Source: an uncultured Coriobacteriales bacterium
GTDB lineage: Bacteria > Actinomycetota > Coriobacteriia > Coriobacteriales > UMGS124
Direction: 5' to 3'
NCBI GenBank assembly: GCA_903789505.1
Contig: CAIFEU010000001.1
Coordinates: 43,950 to 67,848, forward strand
Length of the DNA stretch: 23,899 nt
Made by a program: the position numbers and the translations under genes. Positions 1 through 7,633 of the stretch are shown one piece after another; the stretch's first letter is position 1, and each line of letters starts with the position of its first letter. The notes beneath the pieces are model-generated. The model saw only the letters and a list, made by a program, of their open reading frames with translations, did not search any database and had not been told where the DNA came from.

Positions 1-96
1 CCCCCCCGGCGGCGGGGGGGGGGGCCCGGGCCCCGGGGGGGGCGCGCAACCGCCGCCCCCCCCCGGGGGGCGGCGCGGGGGGGGGGGGGGGGCGGC
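1..96. other. G/C-only low-complexity tract at window edge
   Basis: The first ~96 bases are almost entirely runs of C and G, including homopolymer stretches longer than ten; the only exceptions are two A bases near position 48. No reading frame, repeat unit or recognisable element is present, and ordinary coding-like composition resumes at about position 97. This looks like an artefact of a contig end rather than a biological element. Confidence 0.7.
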
Positions 97-106
97 CGCA
101 TCCGTC

Positions 107-132
107 TCGAACGTCGCTGTCGAACGTCGCTG
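107..132. repeat. Perfect 13-bp tandem duplication downstream of dapL
   Basis: The unit TCGAACGTCGCTG occurs twice head to tail (107-119 and 120-132), starting 20 bases beyond the dapL stop codon. It sits between the gene and the G/C-only edge tract, so it could be a genuine small duplication or part of the same edge artefact. Confidence 0.8.
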
Positions 133-151
133 GGAGGTGCCGAGGCTCTCC

Positions 152-1339
152 TTACGCGAGCATCGCCTTCATGCGGGCGATTGCCTCCTCGATGTCGGGG
201 CGCTGGCCGAACGCCGACAGACGCAGGCAGCCCTCCCCCGCCGGGCCGAACCCGACGCCGGGAGTCCCCACGACCTGCGCCTCCTCCAGCAGGCGGTCGA
301 AGAAGTCCCACGACCCCATGTTGTCGGGGCAGTGCATCCACACGTAGGGCGAGTTCTTGGCGCCCGTGTAGAAGATGCCCATCTCGTCGAGCCCCTGCGA
401 GATCACGGCGGCGTTGCCCAGGTAGTAGTCGACCTGCGCGCGCGTCTGCGTGCGGCCCAGCGGGGACAGCGCCGCCTGCGCCGCGCGCTGGACGATGTAG
501 GGGACGCCGTTGAACTTGGTGTTCTGCCGGCGGCGCCACATCTGGTTGAGGTCGGCGGAGCCCGCCACGGTCAGCGTCTTGGGGACGACGGTGAAGCCGC
601 AGCGCACGCCCGTGAAGCCTGCCATCTTGGAGAACGAGCTGATCTCGACCGCGCAGCGCTCGGCGCCGTCGATCTCGTAGATCGTGTGCGGCAGGCCAGG
701 CGTGCGGATGAACGTCTCGTAGGCGGAGTCGAAGATGATCAGCGCCTGATGGTCGAGGGCGTACTGCACCCAGGCGGCGAGGTCGTCGGCGCCATAGACG
801 GAGCCGGTGGGGTTGTTCGGGGAGCAGATGTAGACCAGGTCGGCGTCAATCGAGTCGTCCGGCTTGGCGATGTAGCCGCTCTCGGCGGTTGAGTGGACGT
901 AGCGCACCTGATGCCCGTTCATCAGGTTCGTGTCGACGTATGCCGGATAGACCGGATCGGGGATGAGCGCCACCGCGTCGCTCGCCGTGAGGTCGAGGAA
1001 GTTGCCCAGGTCGCTCTTCGCGCCGTCCGAGATGAACACCTCGTCGACGCCCACCTCGGCGCCGAGCGACTCGTAGCGCTCGGCGACGGCGGCGCGCAGG
1101 AACTCGTATCCCTCCGCGTCGTCGCAGTACCCGCGGAACGTCTTCTTGTCGGCCATCTCGTCCACGGCGGCGTGCATCGCGTCGATGATCGCGGGCGCGA
1201 GCGGCTCGGTGACGTCCCCGATTCCCAGGCGGATGACGCGCTTGTCGGGGTTGGCCTGCTTGTAGGCGCTGACCTTGCGGGCGACCGTCGAGAAGAGGTA
1301 GCTCTGCTCGATACGGCCGAAGTTCTCGTTTACGCGCAT
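152..1339 (-). CDS. dapL: LL-diaminopimelate aminotransferase
   Basis: PLP-dependent fold-type I aminotransferase that converts tetrahydrodipicolinate plus glutamate directly to LL-diaminopimelate, bypassing the acylated intermediates of lysine and peptidoglycan precursor synthesis. The 395-residue product carries SPNNPTG (about 173-179), the PLP-pyridine aspartate in IIFDSAYE (D204) and the Schiff-base lysine in SSFSK (K238), followed by GFTGVRCG. The N-terminal IRLGIGDVTEP and Y-rich substrate-loop sequences match the DapL subfamily rather than generic aspartate aminotransferases. The chosen ATG has GGAG seven bases upstream; a longer frame exists but lacks a ribosome binding site. It lies 149 bases after truA, probably as its own unit, with a TATGAT -10-like box in the gap. 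Whether the rest of the DapL-type pathway is present cannot be seen here. Confidence 0.92.
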   Translation of the reverse strand: MRVNENFGRIEQSYLFSTVARKVSAYKQANPDKRVIRLGIGDVTEPLAPAIIDAMHAAVDEMADKKTFRGYCDDAEGYEFLRAAVAERYESLGAEVGVDEVFISDGAKSDLGNFLDLTASDAVALIPDPVYPAYVDTNLMNGHQVRYVHSTAESGYIAKPDDSIDADLVYICSPNNPTGSVYGADDLAAWVQYALDHQALIIFDSAYETFIRTPGLPHTIYEIDGAERCAVEISSFSKMAGFTGVRCGFTVVPKTLTVAGSADLNQMWRRRQNTKFNGVPYIVQRAAQAALSPLGRTQTRAQVDYYLGNAAVISQGLDEMGIFYTGAKNSPYVWMHCPDNMGSWDFFDRLLEEAQVVGTPGVGFGPAGEGCLRLSAFGQRPDIEEAIARMKAMLA

Positions 1340-1376
1340 CGTATGACTCCGTTTCGCCGTACAGTTGTGTCGGTTC

Positions 1377-1382
1377 ATCATA
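1377..1382 (-). promoter_or_regulatory. Possible -10 box for dapL
   Basis: TATGAT lies on the minus strand 37 bases before the dapL ATG, which would give a leader of about 30 nt. I see no convincing -35 hexamer at 16-18 nt spacing, so the call rests on the hexamer and on the 149-nt truA-dapL gap. Confidence 0.3.
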
Positions 1383-1488
1383 TCCCAGGCTTGTCGGTGA
1401 TGTGTTGCCGACCCGTGTCGAGCGGCGTCGGGGACCCGAACTGCTCCAACTCACCACGCCTTGGGACGAACGACCTCCACCCTCGCCC

Positions 1489-2343
1489 TCACCAGCTGTC
1501 CAAAGCCCCATCCGGGTAGCTCACGTCCCAGAACGTCAGCCCACACGCGGGCGCGGTTCCTCCCGCGCGGGTACGGTCACGCGCCTCCAGGACCTGCCCG
1601 ACCCAGGAGGGGTCCCTCCTCCCCAGGCCAACCTCCATGAGCGTCCCCACCATGATGCGGATCATGTTGTGCAGGAACGCGTTGCCGACGACCTCGACCG
1701 TGAGCAGCTCCTCGCCCAGCTGCTCCTCCGCGCCGATGGTGATGCTCCTTACGAACCTGCCGGTGGGCTTGCCCTCGGCGCTGGACGTCTTGCAGAAGCT
1801 CCTGAAGTCTTGCTCGCCCACCAGATGGCTCGCCGCGACGCGCATCGCGTCGACGTCGAGCGGCTCCTGCGCCCGCTGCCACCACGCCCATCGAGCGCAG
1901 AACAACGGCGGCACCTCCCCGCGGCTGATGCGGTAGCGATAGGTGCGCGACTGCGCGTCGAACCGCGCGGAGAACCCCGGCGCCCCGCGCAGGACCTTGC
2001 TGACCACGACGTCGTCGGGCAGCACCGCGTTGAGCGACCTCAGGAGCCGCCGGGCTCCCTGCTGCCGCCCGAGCCAGTCGCGCTCCCGCTCCGTCACGGG
2101 GACGCTCACGTACTGCGAGCGCGCGTGCACGCCGGCGTCGGTGCGCCCGGCGCAGGTGATGTCGACGTCGCGTCGCAGCAACGTCCGCAGGGCTACCTCG
2201 AGCTCCCCCGCCACCGTCCGCACGTGCGACTCGGGCCGCTGCGCGGCAAATCCCGAGAAGCCCGTGCCGTCATACCCCAGCCTCAGAACGAGTACGGCGC
2301 CGTCACGGCGCCCCTCATCCTCCGTCGAACCAGCGTCGTCCAT
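1489..2343 (-). CDS. truA: tRNA pseudouridine(38-40) synthase
   Basis: TruA isomerises uridines 38, 39 and 40 in the tRNA anticodon arm. The 284-residue product shows the N-terminal LRLGYDGTGFSGFAAQ motif, the catalytic AGRTDAGVHA segment (catalytic Asp at about residue 69), the RTYRYRI strand, the DFRSFCK motif and the C-terminal GNAFLHNMIRIMVGTL helix. The start is taken at the ATG at 2343, because AGGGAGGAG ends six bases before it; a GTG 18 bases upstream is in frame but lies within that ribosome binding site. It follows ecfT by 69 bases, matching the widespread rplQ-ecf-truA order. The N-terminal ~15 residues are charged and probably disordered. Confidence 0.95.
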   Translation of the reverse strand: MDDAGSTEDEGRRDGAVLVLRLGYDGTGFSGFAAQRPESHVRTVAGELEVALRTLLRRDVDITCAGRTDAGVHARSQYVSVPVTERERDWLGRQQGARRLLRSLNAVLPDDVVVSKVLRGAPGFSARFDAQSRTYRYRISRGEVPPLFCARWAWWQRAQEPLDVDAMRVAASHLVGEQDFRSFCKTSSAEGKPTGRFVRSITIGAEEQLGEELLTVEVVGNAFLHNMIRIMVGTLMEVGLGRRDPSWVGQVLEARDRTRAGGTAPACGLTFWDVSYPDGALDSW

Positions 2344-2412
2344 ACGGCGCTCCTCCCTCACGCGAAGGGCGCGCCGCGCGCGACGCGTCCGATTCTCCGA
2401 GAACGCCCGTGG

Positions 2413-3213
2413 CTACAGAGCCGCCGCCATCGCCACGAGCAGGACGCATCCCGCCACCGTCGCAGCGACGTCGCGGCTCGAGAGCGCAGGCTGGGCGAGA
2501 TGGGTGCGTCCACGGCCTCGATAGCAGCGCGCCTGCATCGCGTCGGCCAGCGCCTCGCAGCGCCTGAACACCCCCACGAACAGCGGGATGAAGACGGGGA
2601 CCCACGCCATGATCCTCCGGGCGAGGCTCCCGCTCGACATCGCCGCCCCGCGGGCGCGCTGCGCGTCCACGACGCGGTCGAGCTGCTCGGCGCACATCGG
2701 GATGAACCTGAGGGCGAGCGTCAGCAGGGTCGCCAGGTCGTCGACGGGAACGCGGAGCGCGCCGAGGGGGCGCAGGATGCTCACCAGGGCGGCGGAGACA
2801 GCCTCGACCGGCGTCGTGACGCCCACGAGGAGAGCCAGGAGCGCGAGCAGCAGGAAGCGCGACACCGTGACGGCGCCCTGCAGCATGCCCGCCGACGAGA
2901 AGCCCACCGACCCCACGCCCGCCACGTCACCCGACCCGTCCAGGCGCACCGCGTACGCCAACCATATCATGAGCAGGCCGACCAGAAGGGGCAGCAGGCT
3001 CCTCGCCAGGCTCGCGCCCCTCACCCGAAGGCGGGCTGTCGCGAGCGCGGCGACGGCGCAGCACGCAGCGAGGGCCCAGAGGCTCTCGATGTGAAACGCC
3101 GCCGCCGTCGCCACGACCAGCAGGACGACCTTCGCCCGCGCGTCGAGGCGGTGCAGCGCGCTTGACCCCTCGACGTAGGGAGAGAGGCCGCCGAGCGAGC
3201 TCGCACGCCCCAT
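2413..3213 (-). CDS. ecfT: ECF transporter transmembrane coupling protein EcfT
   Basis: EcfT is the membrane scaffold of energy-coupling-factor vitamin/metal importers; it transmits ATPase movements to a substrate-binding S protein. The 266-residue product has about five to six hydrophobic segments (roughly 28-42, 45-60, 72-90, 117-132, 203-217, 249-265). Between the last two lie the coupling helices: an Ala-Arg-Gly motif at 187-189 (QRARGAA), and a second site reading Ala-Arg-Cys at 228-230 followed by YRGRGRT. Its ATG overlaps the ecfA stop by one base (TGATG), implying translational coupling. No S component is encoded in this window, so substrate is unknown; S proteins may be encoded elsewhere as in group II ECF systems. 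Confidence 0.92.
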   Translation of the reverse strand: MGRASSLGGLSPYVEGSSALHRLDARAKVVLLVVATAAAFHIESLWALAACCAVAALATARLRVRGASLARSLLPLLVGLLMIWLAYAVRLDGSGDVAGVGSVGFSSAGMLQGAVTVSRFLLLALLALLVGVTTPVEAVSAALVSILRPLGALRVPVDDLATLLTLALRFIPMCAEQLDRVVDAQRARGAAMSSGSLARRIMAWVPVFIPLFVGVFRRCEALADAMQARCYRGRGRTHLAQPALSSRDVAATVAGCVLLVAMAAAL

Positions 3214-4934
3214 CAGGCGTCACCCCTCACGAGGCCGATGGCCCGGCGCACCTCGCGCGGCCCGGGCCTGCGTTCCAGCAGGGCGACGCGGCCACGATCG
3301 ATCACGGCGAGGCCTTCCGACCCCGGTGCGAGCCGCGCGAGGTCATGCGTCACGATGACGACCGTAACCCCGTCGGCGCGCAGCCGCTCGAGCAGGTCGA
3401 GCAGGAATCCCACCCCCGCCGAGTCCATGCCGACCGTCGGCTCGTCGAGCAGCATCACCGGTGCATCGAGCGCGAGCGCCCCGGCGAGCGCGACGCGACG
3501 CGCCTGTCCCCCCGAGAGCGAGAACGGGCTGCGCCCGCCGAGGGCCTCCGCGTCGATCCCGACCTCATCGAGCGCCCTGGCAGCACGCGCGCGCGCCTCC
3601 CGCGCGTTGAGCCCGCGGTTGCGCGGGCCGAAGGCGACGTCGTCGAGGACGCTGTCGGCGAACAGCTGGTCCACCGCCCTCTGGAAGGAGCAGGCGACCT
3701 GCCCCGGGCGCACGGTGGAGCCATCCAGCAGGACGCTGCCCCCCGTAGGCTCGAGCAGGCCGCACGCCAGCCTTAGCAGCGTCGTCTTACCCGACCCGGT
3801 CGCGCCTCCGAGAACCCAGCGCGACCCTGCGCCAAGCGAAAGGGAGACGTCCCTCACCGCCCACTCCACGCCAGGCCCCGAGGGTGTCTGTGCCCCCGCC
3901 CGCGCGTCCAGCTCATCCGGGGAGACCCCCGCATGCGACCCTCCGCGCCTCCCGTGGCGACGAGGCGGGCGCGCCGCGTACGAGAATGAGACGCCGTCCA
4001 GCTCGAGGTCTCCCCGCTCGTCCCGACCGCCGCCAGACGTGCCGACGAACCCTGCCGCACTCGCTGCTGACCCAGCGCCGTCCACCCGGGTCTCGTCGTC
4101 AACAGTGACGCCCAAGACGGCAAGCATCCTCTCGAGCCCGTCGAGGTCGGACAGGTCGACATCCGGGTCGAGCTCTCCGCGGCGCAGCGCCCGGGTGAGC
4201 GCGTCGGTGAGCGGGGTCGTGAGGCAGTGCGACGCCCGAAGCGCGGCGTCATCCCGGAGCAGCTCAAGCGGGGTGCCCGACCAGCCGACACGCCCGTCGA
4301 CCATGACCAGGATTCGGTCGTAGCCGATAACGTCCTGCAGCTCGTGCGTGGCGTGCATGACGCCAACGCCGTCACTGGCGACGCAGTCGAGCGTCGCCAG
4401 GACGCGCTCGCGTGATGCCACGTCGAGCATCGAGCAGGGCTCGTCGGCGAGCAGGTAGCGAGGATGCATCGCGAGCATGCCCGCGATGGCGACGCGCTGG
4501 CGCTGCCCACCCGAGAGCGTCGAGACGTCGCGCCGTCCCAGCCCGTCGAGCCCGCACTCCCGAAGCGCCCGGTCGACCCTCAGGCGAACCTCGCGCTCGC
4601 TCAGGCCGAGGTTGCACGGGCCGAACGCGACCTCGTCGAACACCGAGGTGCACACGATCTGGTCGTCGGGGTCCTGGACCACGAGGGTCGCACTGGAGCG
4701 CAGCATGCGCATGTCGGAAGCGCTCGTGGGCAGGACCTCTCGCCCGTCGAGCACCAGGGAACCGCCCGTTCCTGCAAGATGGCCGCACATGAGCCTGAGC
4801 AGCGTCGACTTGCCCGAGCCGTTGGGTCCGAGAAGCGCGACGCGCTCCCCGCGCTCGAGGGACACGTCGACATGGGCCACAGCGTCACAGTTGGCGTTGG
4901 GGTATCGATACGACGCGTCAAAGATAGCGAGCAC
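3213..4934 (-). CDS. ecfA: ECF transporter ATPase, fused EcfA1-EcfA2 double nucleotide-binding protein
   Basis: Single protein of about 573 residues with two complete ABC ATPase domains. Domain 1 has Walker A GPNGSGKST (36-44), Q-loop VVQDPDDQIV (Q88), signature LSGGQRQR (140-147), Walker B LLADEP (D164/E165) and H-loop H197. Domain 2 has GGATGSGKTT (376-385), Q-loop SFQRAVDQLF (Q418), signature LSGGQARR (473-480), Walker B MLLDEPT (D497/E498) and H530. A Gly/Arg/Ser-rich linker (about 281-355) joins them. Both domains carry the ECF-type VAFGP sequence after the Q-loop. The start is set at a GTG at 4934, four bases after AGGAGG and past the rplQ terminator; an upstream ATG in the same frame would place the start before the terminator hairpin and is not favoured. 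The gene sits where separate ecfA1 and ecfA2 usually lie after rplQ. Confidence 0.92.
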   Translation of the reverse strand: MLAIFDASYRYPNANCDAVAHVDVSLERGERVALLGPNGSGKSTLLRLMCGHLAGTGGSLVLDGREVLPTSASDMRMLRSSATLVVQDPDDQIVCTSVFDEVAFGPCNLGLSEREVRLRVDRALRECGLDGLGRRDVSTLSGGQRQRVAIAGMLAMHPRYLLADEPCSMLDVASRERVLATLDCVASDGVGVMHATHELQDVIGYDRILVMVDGRVGWSGTPLELLRDDAALRASHCLTTPLTDALTRALRRGELDPDVDLSDLDGLERMLAVLGVTVDDETRVDGAGSAASAAGFVGTSGGGRDERGDLELDGVSFSYAARPPRRHGRRGGSHAGVSPDELDARAGAQTPSGPGVEWAVRDVSLSLGAGSRWVLGGATGSGKTTLLRLACGLLEPTGGSVLLDGSTVRPGQVACSFQRAVDQLFADSVLDDVAFGPRNRGLNAREARARAARALDEVGIDAEALGGRSPFSLSGGQARRVALAGALALDAPVMLLDEPTVGMDSAGVGFLLDLLERLRADGVTVVIVTHDLARLAPGSEGLAVIDRGRVALLERRPGPREVRRAIGLVRGDA

Positions 4935-4956
4935 TGCGCCTCCTGGGGCGTCAACG

Positions 4957-4993
4957 AAAAAGCGAGGAGGCCGATGTCGACCCCCTCGCTTTT
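4957..4993 (-). terminator. Rho-independent terminator after rplQ
   Basis: A 10-bp perfect inverted repeat (AAAAGCGAGG at 4984-4993 and CCTCGCTTTT at 4958-4967 as read on the minus strand) with a 16-nt loop ends in five T residues. It lies 56 bases beyond the rplQ stop and closes the alpha-operon segment. The A/T arms are symmetric, so it could also work on the plus strand, though no plus-strand gene reads into it. It ends only 22 bases before the ecfA GTG. Confidence 0.85.
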
Positions 4994-5049
4994 GTGGGAA
5001 CAGCATGCGCTTGCCCGGCTCACGGAATGCGGGCCCGAGAGCCTTGGAG

Positions 5050-5613
5050 CTAGGCCTTAGCGGGCTCCTCGGAGGCAGGGGCCTCCTCGGCAGGAGCGGT
5101 CTCGGCCTTGGCGTCCGCCTCAGGGGCGGCAGCGGTCTCTGCGGCAGCAGCGGACTCGCCGTCGGCCTTCTCCTCGGCCTCTGCCTCGACGGGCTTGACC
5201 TCGGAGGCGGCGGCCTTCTCGTCCTTGGCGCCCTTCTTCTTGGGCTGGACGGGCTCGGTCACGAGCTCCATGATGACCATCGGCGAGTTATCGCCCCTGC
5301 GGGGACCGAGCTTGTAGATGCGCGTGAATCCGCAGGTGCGGTCGGACCACATGCCCTGCTGGACCTTCTCGAACACCTCGCGCACGATCTCCTTGTCGTT
5401 GAGCTTGGCGATTGCCAGGCGACGAGAGTGGAGGTCGCCGCGCTTGGCCCACGTGATAACGCGATCGACGTCGCCACGGATGGCCTTGGCGCGGGTCTCG
5501 GTGGTCTTGATGCGGTCATTGAGGAAGAGGGAGCACACGAGGCTCCTCTTCATCGCGCGGGTGTGGGCGGCGTCGGTGCCCAGCTTCAACCCATGCTTCT
5601 TCTGGTGTCTCAT
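5050..5613 (-). CDS. rplQ: 50S ribosomal protein L17 with Ala/Glu-rich C-terminal tail
   Basis: L17 is a large-subunit protein near the peptide exit tunnel. Residues 1-120 match the whole family: MRHQKKHGLKLG, HTRAMKRSL, the RAK/VDRVITWAKRGD helix region and GFTRIYKLGPRRGDNSPM. After about residue 121 comes a lysine cluster (PKKKGAKDEK) and then ~55 residues made almost only of Ala, Glu, Pro, Lys and Asp. The total is 187 residues, against roughly 115-130 for a typical L17. The start is the ATG at 5613, with GGGAG nine bases upstream; a TTG two codons earlier is too close to that site. It is the last gene of the rpsM-rpsK-rpsD-rpoA-rplQ set and is followed by a strong terminator. Confidence 0.96.
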   Translation of the reverse strand: MRHQKKHGLKLGTDAAHTRAMKRSLVCSLFLNDRIKTTETRAKAIRGDVDRVITWAKRGDLHSRRLAIAKLNDKEIVREVFEKVQQGMWSDRTCGFTRIYKLGPRRGDNSPMVIMELVTEPVQPKKKGAKDEKAAASEVKPVEAEAEEKADGESAAAAETAAAPEADAKAETAPAEEAPASEEPAKA

Positions 5614-5632
5614 CTTCAATGTCTCCCGTAAG

Positions 5633-6574
5633 TTACTGCTTCAGGCTCATGCCCATGGAGGCCAGCTTGTCCTTGACCTCTTCGATGGACTTGACACCGA
5701 AGTTGCGGATGTTGAGCAGGTCGTCCTCGCTGAAGTCAAGCAGCTGGCGCACCGAATGGATGCCAGCGCGCTTGAGGCAGTTGAACGAGCGAACCGAAAG
5801 GTCGAGGTCGTCGATGCGCTTGTCGAGCTCGACGTTGTCCTCCTCCTCGTCCTGGGCGAAGATGGAGGCCTCCTCCGGCACCTCCGTCGGGGCCGTCAGC
5901 GAAGAGAACGCGTTCATGTGCTGCGTGATGATGTTAGAGGCCCTCACGAGCGCCTCGGAGGGGCTGATGGCGCCGTTGGTCTCAATCTCCATCACGAGGC
6001 TGTCGTAGTCGGTACGCTGGCCGACACGGCACGGCTCGACGACCTTGGCGCAGCGGCGCACCGGCGAGAACAGCGAGTCGACGTGGATGATGCCGATGGA
6101 GTCATCCGGCCGCTCGTTCATGTCGCCGGGAACGTAACCGCGCCCGCGACCGATGCGCAGCGACATCGTGAGGTGCGCGCCGTCCTCGAGGGTAGCGATC
6201 TTGGTCTCGGGGTTCACGAGGTCGAACTCGGCGGGAACGAAGAAGTCCTCGCCCGTGACGATGGCAGGACCGTCGATGTCGACGGTCGCGGTCGCCTCCT
6301 CGCCCTGGCCGTTGGCCTTGAACACGAGGTTCTTGACGTTCAGGACGATGTCGGTAACGTCCTCGCGGACACCCTTGAGAGCCTGGAACTCGTGCTGGAC
6401 ACCCTCGATGTGAATGGCCTCGACCGCAGCGCCGTCAAGCGAGGAGAGCAGGACGCGACGCAGGGAGTTGCCCAGCGTGTCGCCGAATCCCCTCTCGAGC
6501 GGCTCGACCGTGAAGCGGGCGAACGAAGGACTCACGTTCTCGACCGTCACCTGGGGCCTGATGAACTCTGACAT
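5633..6574 (-). CDS. rpoA: DNA-directed RNA polymerase subunit alpha
   Basis: Alpha dimerises to nucleate RNA polymerase assembly, and its C-terminal domain contacts upstream promoter DNA and activators. The 313-residue protein has the N-terminal assembly domain (RFTVEPLERGFGDTLGNSLRR split over residues 20-40; GRGRGYVPG near 142-150), an acidic linker (about 233-250) and the alpha-CTD (about 251-313). The DNA-contacting Arg and Asn are kept in VRSFNCL (R262, N265), and the helix-hairpin-helix reads NFGVKSIEEV. The ATG at 6574 has GGAGG seven bases upstream; a longer in-frame form has no such site. It lies 30 bases after rpsD and 19 before rplQ. Confidence 0.98.
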   Translation of the reverse strand: MSEFIRPQVTVENVSPSFARFTVEPLERGFGDTLGNSLRRVLLSSLDGAAVEAIHIEGVQHEFQALKGVREDVTDIVLNVKNLVFKANGQGEEATATVDIDGPAIVTGEDFFVPAEFDLVNPETKIATLEDGAHLTMSLRIGRGRGYVPGDMNERPDDSIGIIHVDSLFSPVRRCAKVVEPCRVGQRTDYDSLVMEIETNGAISPSEALVRASNIITQHMNAFSSLTAPTEVPEEASIFAQDEEEDNVELDKRIDDLDLSVRSFNCLKRAGIHSVRQLLDFSEDDLLNIRNFGVKSIEEVKDKLASMGMSLKQ

Positions 6575-6604
6575 GTAAGTACCTCCAGACTCCTTGACCA
6601 ATCG

Positions 6605-7204
6605 TTACTTCGAGTAAAGCTCGATGATGAGGTTGGTCTGGATGTCCATGTCAATCTGGTCGCGCGTGGGGGCCTGGAGCACCTTGCCCTGAAGCTTCTC
6701 CAGGTCGACCTCGAGCCATGCGGGGACCTGGCGCGCCTCGGAGGCGACGAGCGCGCTCTTGATCACGAGAAGGTCCTTTGCCTTGGGAGCGACGGAGATG
6801 ACATCGCCCATGCGGACGCGATACGAGGGGATGTCGACACGGCGCCCGTTGACCAGAATGTGACCATGGCCGACGGTCTGACGAGCCTCGCGACGCGTGT
6901 GAGCGAAGCCGAGACGGAAGACGACGTTGTCCAGGCGAGACTCGAGCATAATCAGCAGATTGTCACCGGAGACGCCGGGCTCGCGGACGGCCTTGGTGTA
7001 GTAGTTGTGGAACTGAGTCTCCAGCACGCCATAGATAAACTTGGCCTTCTGCTTCTCGCGAAGCTGCTGGCCATACTCGCTCTCCTGACGGCGCTGCTGG
7101 CGCTTGCCCTCACCGCGCTTGGACGTCTTGTTGATGCCCATGACGGTAGGATCGATACCGAGGGACCTGCACCGCTTGAGCACAGGAGTCCTATCCACTG
7201 CCAT
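6605..7204 (-). CDS. rpsD: 30S ribosomal protein S4
   Basis: S4 is a primary 16S rRNA binder that nucleates assembly of the 30S body. The 199-residue product has the basic N-terminal domain (RQQRRQESEYGQQLREKQKAK region), FHNYYTKAVREPGVSGDNLL and then the S4 RNA-binding domain with RLDNVVFRLGFAHTRREARQ and GHILVNGRRVDIPSYRV. Only one cysteine (C12) is present near the N terminus, so the zinc-binding Cys cluster found in many S4 proteins is absent (the C-minus form). AGGAAGGAA lies six bases before the ATG. It lies between rpsK and rpoA as in the usual alpha operon. Confidence 0.97.
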   Translation of the reverse strand: MAVDRTPVLKRCRSLGIDPTVMGINKTSKRGEGKRQQRRQESEYGQQLREKQKAKFIYGVLETQFHNYYTKAVREPGVSGDNLLIMLESRLDNVVFRLGFAHTRREARQTVGHGHILVNGRRVDIPSYRVRMGDVISVAPKAKDLLVIKSALVASEARQVPAWLEVDLEKLQGKVLQAPTRDQIDMDIQTNLIIELYSK

Positions 7205-7225
7205 TTCGGATTCCTTCCTGAAGTT

Positions 7226-7627
7226 CTACACGCGACGACGCTTGCGCGGACGGCAACCGTTGTGCGGGGTAGGGGTCTTGTCCTGGATGCTCGTGACCTC
7301 CAGGCCTGCGGCCTGCAGCGAGCGCAGGGCGGCCTCGCGACCGGAGCCCGGGCCCTTCACGAACACCGCGACCTTGCGCATGCCGTGCTCCTGGGCGGTC
7401 TTGGCGCAGGCCTCAGCCGCCATCTGGGCCGCGAACGGCGTGGACTTGCGCGAACCGGAGTAACCGACCGTGCCACCGGACTTCCAGGCGATGACGTTGC
7501 CCTGGAGGTCGGTGATCGAGACGATCGTGTTGTTGAACGAGCTCTTGATGTGGGCCTGGCCGACCGCCACGTTCTTGCGATCGCCACGCTTGATGCGGGT
7601 ACGAGCACCCTTCTTGTTTGCAGGCAT
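7226..7627 (-). CDS. rpsK: 30S ribosomal protein S11
   Basis: S11 lies in the 30S platform near the mRNA exit and Shine-Dalgarno helix. The 133-residue protein shows the family path: a basic N terminus (KKGARTRIKRGDRKNV), GQAHIKSSFNNTIVSITD, GTVGYSGSRKSTPFAAQ, VFVKGPGSGREAALR and the C-terminal TPTPHNGCRPRKRRRV. Six bases separate it from the rpsM stop and 21 from rpsD, consistent with one transcript. Confidence 0.98.
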   Translation of the reverse strand: MPANKKGARTRIKRGDRKNVAVGQAHIKSSFNNTIVSITDLQGNVIAWKSGGTVGYSGSRKSTPFAAQMAAEACAKTAQEHGMRKVAVFVKGPGSGREAALRSLQAAGLEVTSIQDKTPTPHNGCRPRKRRRV

Positions 7628-7633
7628 GGTTGT

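Noticed and set aside
1340..1488. Possible lysine riboswitch ahead of dapL
   Set aside because: The gap is only 149 nt and I see none of the long paired helices or conserved loop sequences expected of that riboswitch.
1402..3165. 587-codon plus-strand frame across truA and ecfT
   Set aside because: Arg/His/Pro-rich composition typical of a GC-rich shadow frame, spanning two well-supported minus-strand genes and their gap.
4935..5006. Longer ecfA form with an ATG at 5006
   Set aside because: It would place 24 extra residues across the rplQ terminator hairpin; those residues do not match ABC ATPases, and AGGAGG supports the downstream GTG.
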